From: an uncultured Clostridium sp.
GTDB lineage: Bacteria; Bacillota; Clostridia; Lachnospirales; Lachnospiraceae
Direction of reading: 5' to 3'
DNA length: 25,482 nucleotides
NCBI GenBank assembly: GCA_900547035.1
Contig: URFM01000050.1
Location: 1-25,482 of the forward strand
The notes under the pieces were generated by a model. That model did not search any database, had not been told where the DNA came from, and saw only the letters and a program-made list of their open reading frames with translations. Positions 23,713-25,482 of this stretch are shown here, piece by piece; position 1 is the stretch's first letter; each line of letters opens with the position of its first letter. Position numbers and translations under genes: made by a program.

Positions 23713-24603
23713 TCAGAACGATCCGACTTGAGATTCCGTTTTTGAATGTTCAATAAAGGAGATAAAGGCCTTTGCGGCTGGAGAAAAAGCCTGGGCTTTT
23801 TTCCAGACCAGCATAGTGCTGGCCTCCACACAGGGCGTGAGCGGAATAAACCTCAGTCCCTCATAAGTACAATCCAGTTTTAAAGTAAGAATGCAGCCTT
23901 CTCCCTCCCTCGCAATGCAGGCAAGATTATAGAGAAGGTTTCCGCTGGCGGTTATATGCAGCTGCTCCCGGTAGGGGCCGAACCAGTTTAACAGTTCATT
24001 TTGTATATTTTTTCGTTCAGGCATAATGAGCGGCAGCGAAGTCAAATCCCCTGGGGAGACGCTTTCCTTTTCTGCCAGAGGCGAATCTTCCCGGATTAGA
24101 ACGCCGAATTTTTCGGGAATCGGTATGCGGATAAAAGAATACTTTCCGACGTCCACCGGTTCCTGCAAAAGTCCAAGATCCAGCAGTCCATGTTCAATTC
24201 GTTCCTTGATATTGTCCGAATTTCCGCTGTAAATGGAAAAGGACACCTGGGAATGTTCCTTCTGAAAACTGGTGATGAGCCTGGCAAGAAAACGGGAACT
24301 CTGCAGTTCACCGCTTCCAATGGCAACCGTACCGGACAGCTGTTCCCGATTATGGCGGAAATCCTCCTTTGTCTTCTCTGCCAGAGCCAGGATTTCTTCC
24401 GCGCGGCGCCGCAAAAGCATTCCATCTTCTGTCAGAACAATATGGTGTCTGCTTCTCTGAAACAGCGTAACTCCCAGCTCCTCCTCCAGCTGTATTAGCT
24501 GCCTGGAAAGAGTGGGCTGCGTCAGGTGGAGCAGATTAGCCGCTTTTGTGATATTTTCTTCCCGCGCTACCGTCAGGAAGTATTTTAAAACCCGAATCTC
24601 CAT
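23713..24603 (-). CDS. LysR-family transcriptional regulator
   Basis: A 296-residue regulator with an N-terminal LysR winged helix (about 1-60: MEIRVLKYFLTVAREENITK, LLHLTQPTLSRQLIQLEEEL) and a periplasmic-binding-type effector domain (about 90-290: GTVAIGSGELQSSRFLARLI, DLGLLQEPVDVGKYSFIRIP, SLPLIMPERKN). It lies upstream of iadA-yfcC on the same strand, so it is a candidate controller of them, and it is divergent from a close paralogue at 24758. GGGGGAGGAGG precedes the ATG on the minus strand. LysR proteins usually control a divergent neighbour and themselves; the gene that is divergent here is another LysR gene. The effector is unknown. Confidence 0.95.
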   Translation of the reverse strand: MEIRVLKYFLTVAREENITKAANLLHLTQPTLSRQLIQLEEELGVTLFQRSRHHIVLTEDGMLLRRRAEEILALAEKTKEDFRHNREQLSGTVAIGSGELQSSRFLARLITSFQKEHSQVSFSIYSGNSDNIKERIEHGLLDLGLLQEPVDVGKYSFIRIPIPEKFGVLIREDSPLAEKESVSPGDLTSLPLIMPERKNIQNELLNWFGPYREQLHITASGNLLYNLACIAREGEGCILTLKLDCTYEGLRFIPLTPCVEASTMLVWKKAQAFSPAAKAFISFIEHSKTESQVGSF

Positions 24604-24624
24604 TCAATCGTCCTCCTCCCCCAT

Positions 24625-24630
24625 AGTTTA
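24625..24630 (-). promoter_or_regulatory. Possible -10 element of the minus-strand lysR
   Basis: TAAACT on the minus strand is preceded by TGC, giving an extended -10 (TGnTAAACT). The matching -35 is poor. It lies 22 bases before the start codon, directly upstream of the ribosome-binding site. Confidence 0.4.
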
Positions 24631-24697
24631 GCACATTTTTTTGCAGAAAGGCAGTAAAAAACAAATTTCCCGGTTTCGTCCCTGTTTTGCGCGTCGG

Positions 24698-24726
24698 TTG
24701 CCTTTTGCCAGCGGAACGGTTATACT
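24698..24726 (+). promoter_or_regulatory. Sigma-A-type promoter of the plus-strand lysR
   Basis: TTGCCT at 24698-24703 and TATACT at 24721-24726 are exactly 17 bases apart, 31 bases before the ATG at 24758, with GGGAGG at 24746-24751 as ribosome-binding site. The 154-base divergent gap it shares with the other lysR is where both proteins would be expected to bind. Confidence 0.68.
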
Positions 24727-24757
24727 TAAAACAGTATTGCTGTCCGGGAGGTGCATC

Positions 24758-25482
24758 ATGGAGATTCGTGTTCTGCGATATTTTTTAGCGGTGGTCAGGG
24801 AAGAAAGTATTACCAAAGCGGCGGAGCTGCTGCATATTACCCAGCCTACCTTAAGCCGTCAGATTGCTCAGCTGGAAGAGGAGATGGGAATTAAGCTTTT
24901 TGACCGGGGGACAAGAAAAATTGTTCTGACCAACGAGGGGATTCTGCTGCGCCGGAGGGCGGAAGAGATTCTGGAGCTGGTGGATAAAACGGAGCGGGAG
25001 CTGACGGACCAGGATAAGATGATAGGGGGAAAAGTGTCCATTGGCTGCGGCGACCTGACCGCCGTACAGCTGCTGCCGAAGCTGATCCAGTCTTTTCATG
25101 AACGTTATCCTGCCGTTACCTTTGACCTCTACACGGCCACGGCGGACCACATCAGGGACCGGATGGACCGGGGGCTGACGGATGTGGGACTTTTGCTGGA
25201 ACCGGTCAGCATGGAAAAATATGACTATATCGCCTTAAAACCCCAGGAACAGTGGGTGGTGGCCATGTCCCCGGGCGCTCCTCTGGCCAAGCTGGAACGC
25301 ATTACGCCGGAAGACTTAAAAGGGGCGCCGCTGATTCTGCCCCGCCGCCTGGATGTCCAGAGCGAGCTGGCCCGGTGGTTCGGCGATGAATTTGAAAAGC
25401 TGAACATCCTCATGACCGCCAACCTCCCCTCCAACAGTTCCGTTATGGCCCACTACAAATTGGCCTACGCCATCATTATCCT
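24758..25482 (+). CDS. LysR-family transcriptional regulator (3' truncated by window edge)
   Basis: An open frame runs from the ATG at 24758 to the edge, about 241 codons of an expected 290-300. The N-terminus MEIRVLRYFLAVVREESITK, then LLHITQPTLSRQIAQLEEEM, is the LysR winged helix; the effector domain follows (GGKVSIGCGDLTAVQLLPKL, DVGLLLEPVSMEKYDYIAL, GAPLILPRRLDV). It is a clear paralogue of the divergent regulator at 23713-24603: the first 46 residues align without gaps and differ at only about ten positions. GGGAGG at 24746-24751 precedes the start. Its targets probably lie further right, outside the window, or in the shared divergent region. Confidence 0.94.
   Translation, partial: MEIRVLRYFLAVVREESITKAAELLHITQPTLSRQIAQLEEEMGIKLFDRGTRKIVLTNEGILLRRRAEEILELVDKTERELTDQDKMIGGKVSIGCGDLTAVQLLPKLIQSFHERYPAVTFDLYTATADHIRDRMDRGLTDVGLLLEPVSMEKYDYIALKPQEQWVVAMSPGAPLAKLERITPEDLKGAPLILPRRLDVQSELARWFGDEFEKLNILMTANLPSNSSVMAHYKLAYAIII

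Noticed and set aside
1..25482. Mobile elements, tRNA or CRISPR
   Set aside because: No transposase or integrase frame, no terminal inverted repeats with target duplications, no spaced identical repeats and no tRNA-like cloverleaf were noticed by eye; a tool search could still find small RNAs.

Overview
The window looks like a chromosomal segment of an anaerobic, moderately GC-rich Firmicute, most likely a Lachnospiraceae/Clostridium-type gut bacterium. The basis is strong AGGAGG ribosome-binding sites, short-form HisG paired with HisZ, clostridial domain fusions (HisF-like/HisI/HisE, MOSC/MogA), lipoprotein signal peptides and sigma-A-like promoters. The assignment is inferred from gene content and sequence style only. 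Both edges cut genes. No stretch longer than about 160 bases lacks a gene, and I saw no tRNA, rRNA, CRISPR array, transposase or phage gene.

Region 1 (1-5391, +) is a tightly packed histidine operon: hisZ (5' cut), hisG, hisD, hisB, hisA and a long fusion gene with a degraded HisF-like barrel followed by HisI and HisE. hisH, an intact hisF and hisC are absent here. Region 2 (5480-6706, +) is pepT, followed by a perfect 32-nt palindrome.

Region 3 (6865-15331, +) is a molybdenum island. It holds a molybdopterin-binding MoeA/MoaB-like protein with a four-cysteine tail, moaC, moaA, a MOSC-MogA fusion, modA, modB, modC, a MobA/MocA-like nucleotidyltransferase domain fused to a ModE-type helix-turn-helix, and xdhC. 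It covers molybdate import, early cofactor synthesis, late cofactor handling and insertion into a xanthine-dehydrogenase-type enzyme. A well-formed promoter with a ModE-like inverted repeat at its start point sits in front of the first gene; the fused ModE-type protein is the obvious candidate to bind it. moaD/moaE and the molybdoenzyme itself are not in the window.

Region 4 (15438-20968, +) is an OmpR-type response regulator and histidine kinase, then a VTC-type polyphosphate polymerase domain protein, a DUF4956 membrane protein and a large beta-helix lipoprotein of the Cthe_2159 type. Both the regulator promoter and the VTC promoter carry the same 11-bp-phased direct repeat (TTCAA-N6-TTCAA) 10-11 nt upstream of the -10 box. 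The two-component system therefore probably controls itself and the envelope module. This is the best candidate in the window for a poorly described system.

Region 5 (20970-24603, - strand) is lysR, iadA (isoaspartyl dipeptidase) and a YfcC-family transporter, a likely import-and-cleavage module for isoaspartyl or related peptides. Its last gene converges on the lipoprotein gene with one nucleotide between the stop codons. Region 6 (24758-25482, +, 3' cut) is a second LysR regulator, divergent from the first and clearly its paralogue.
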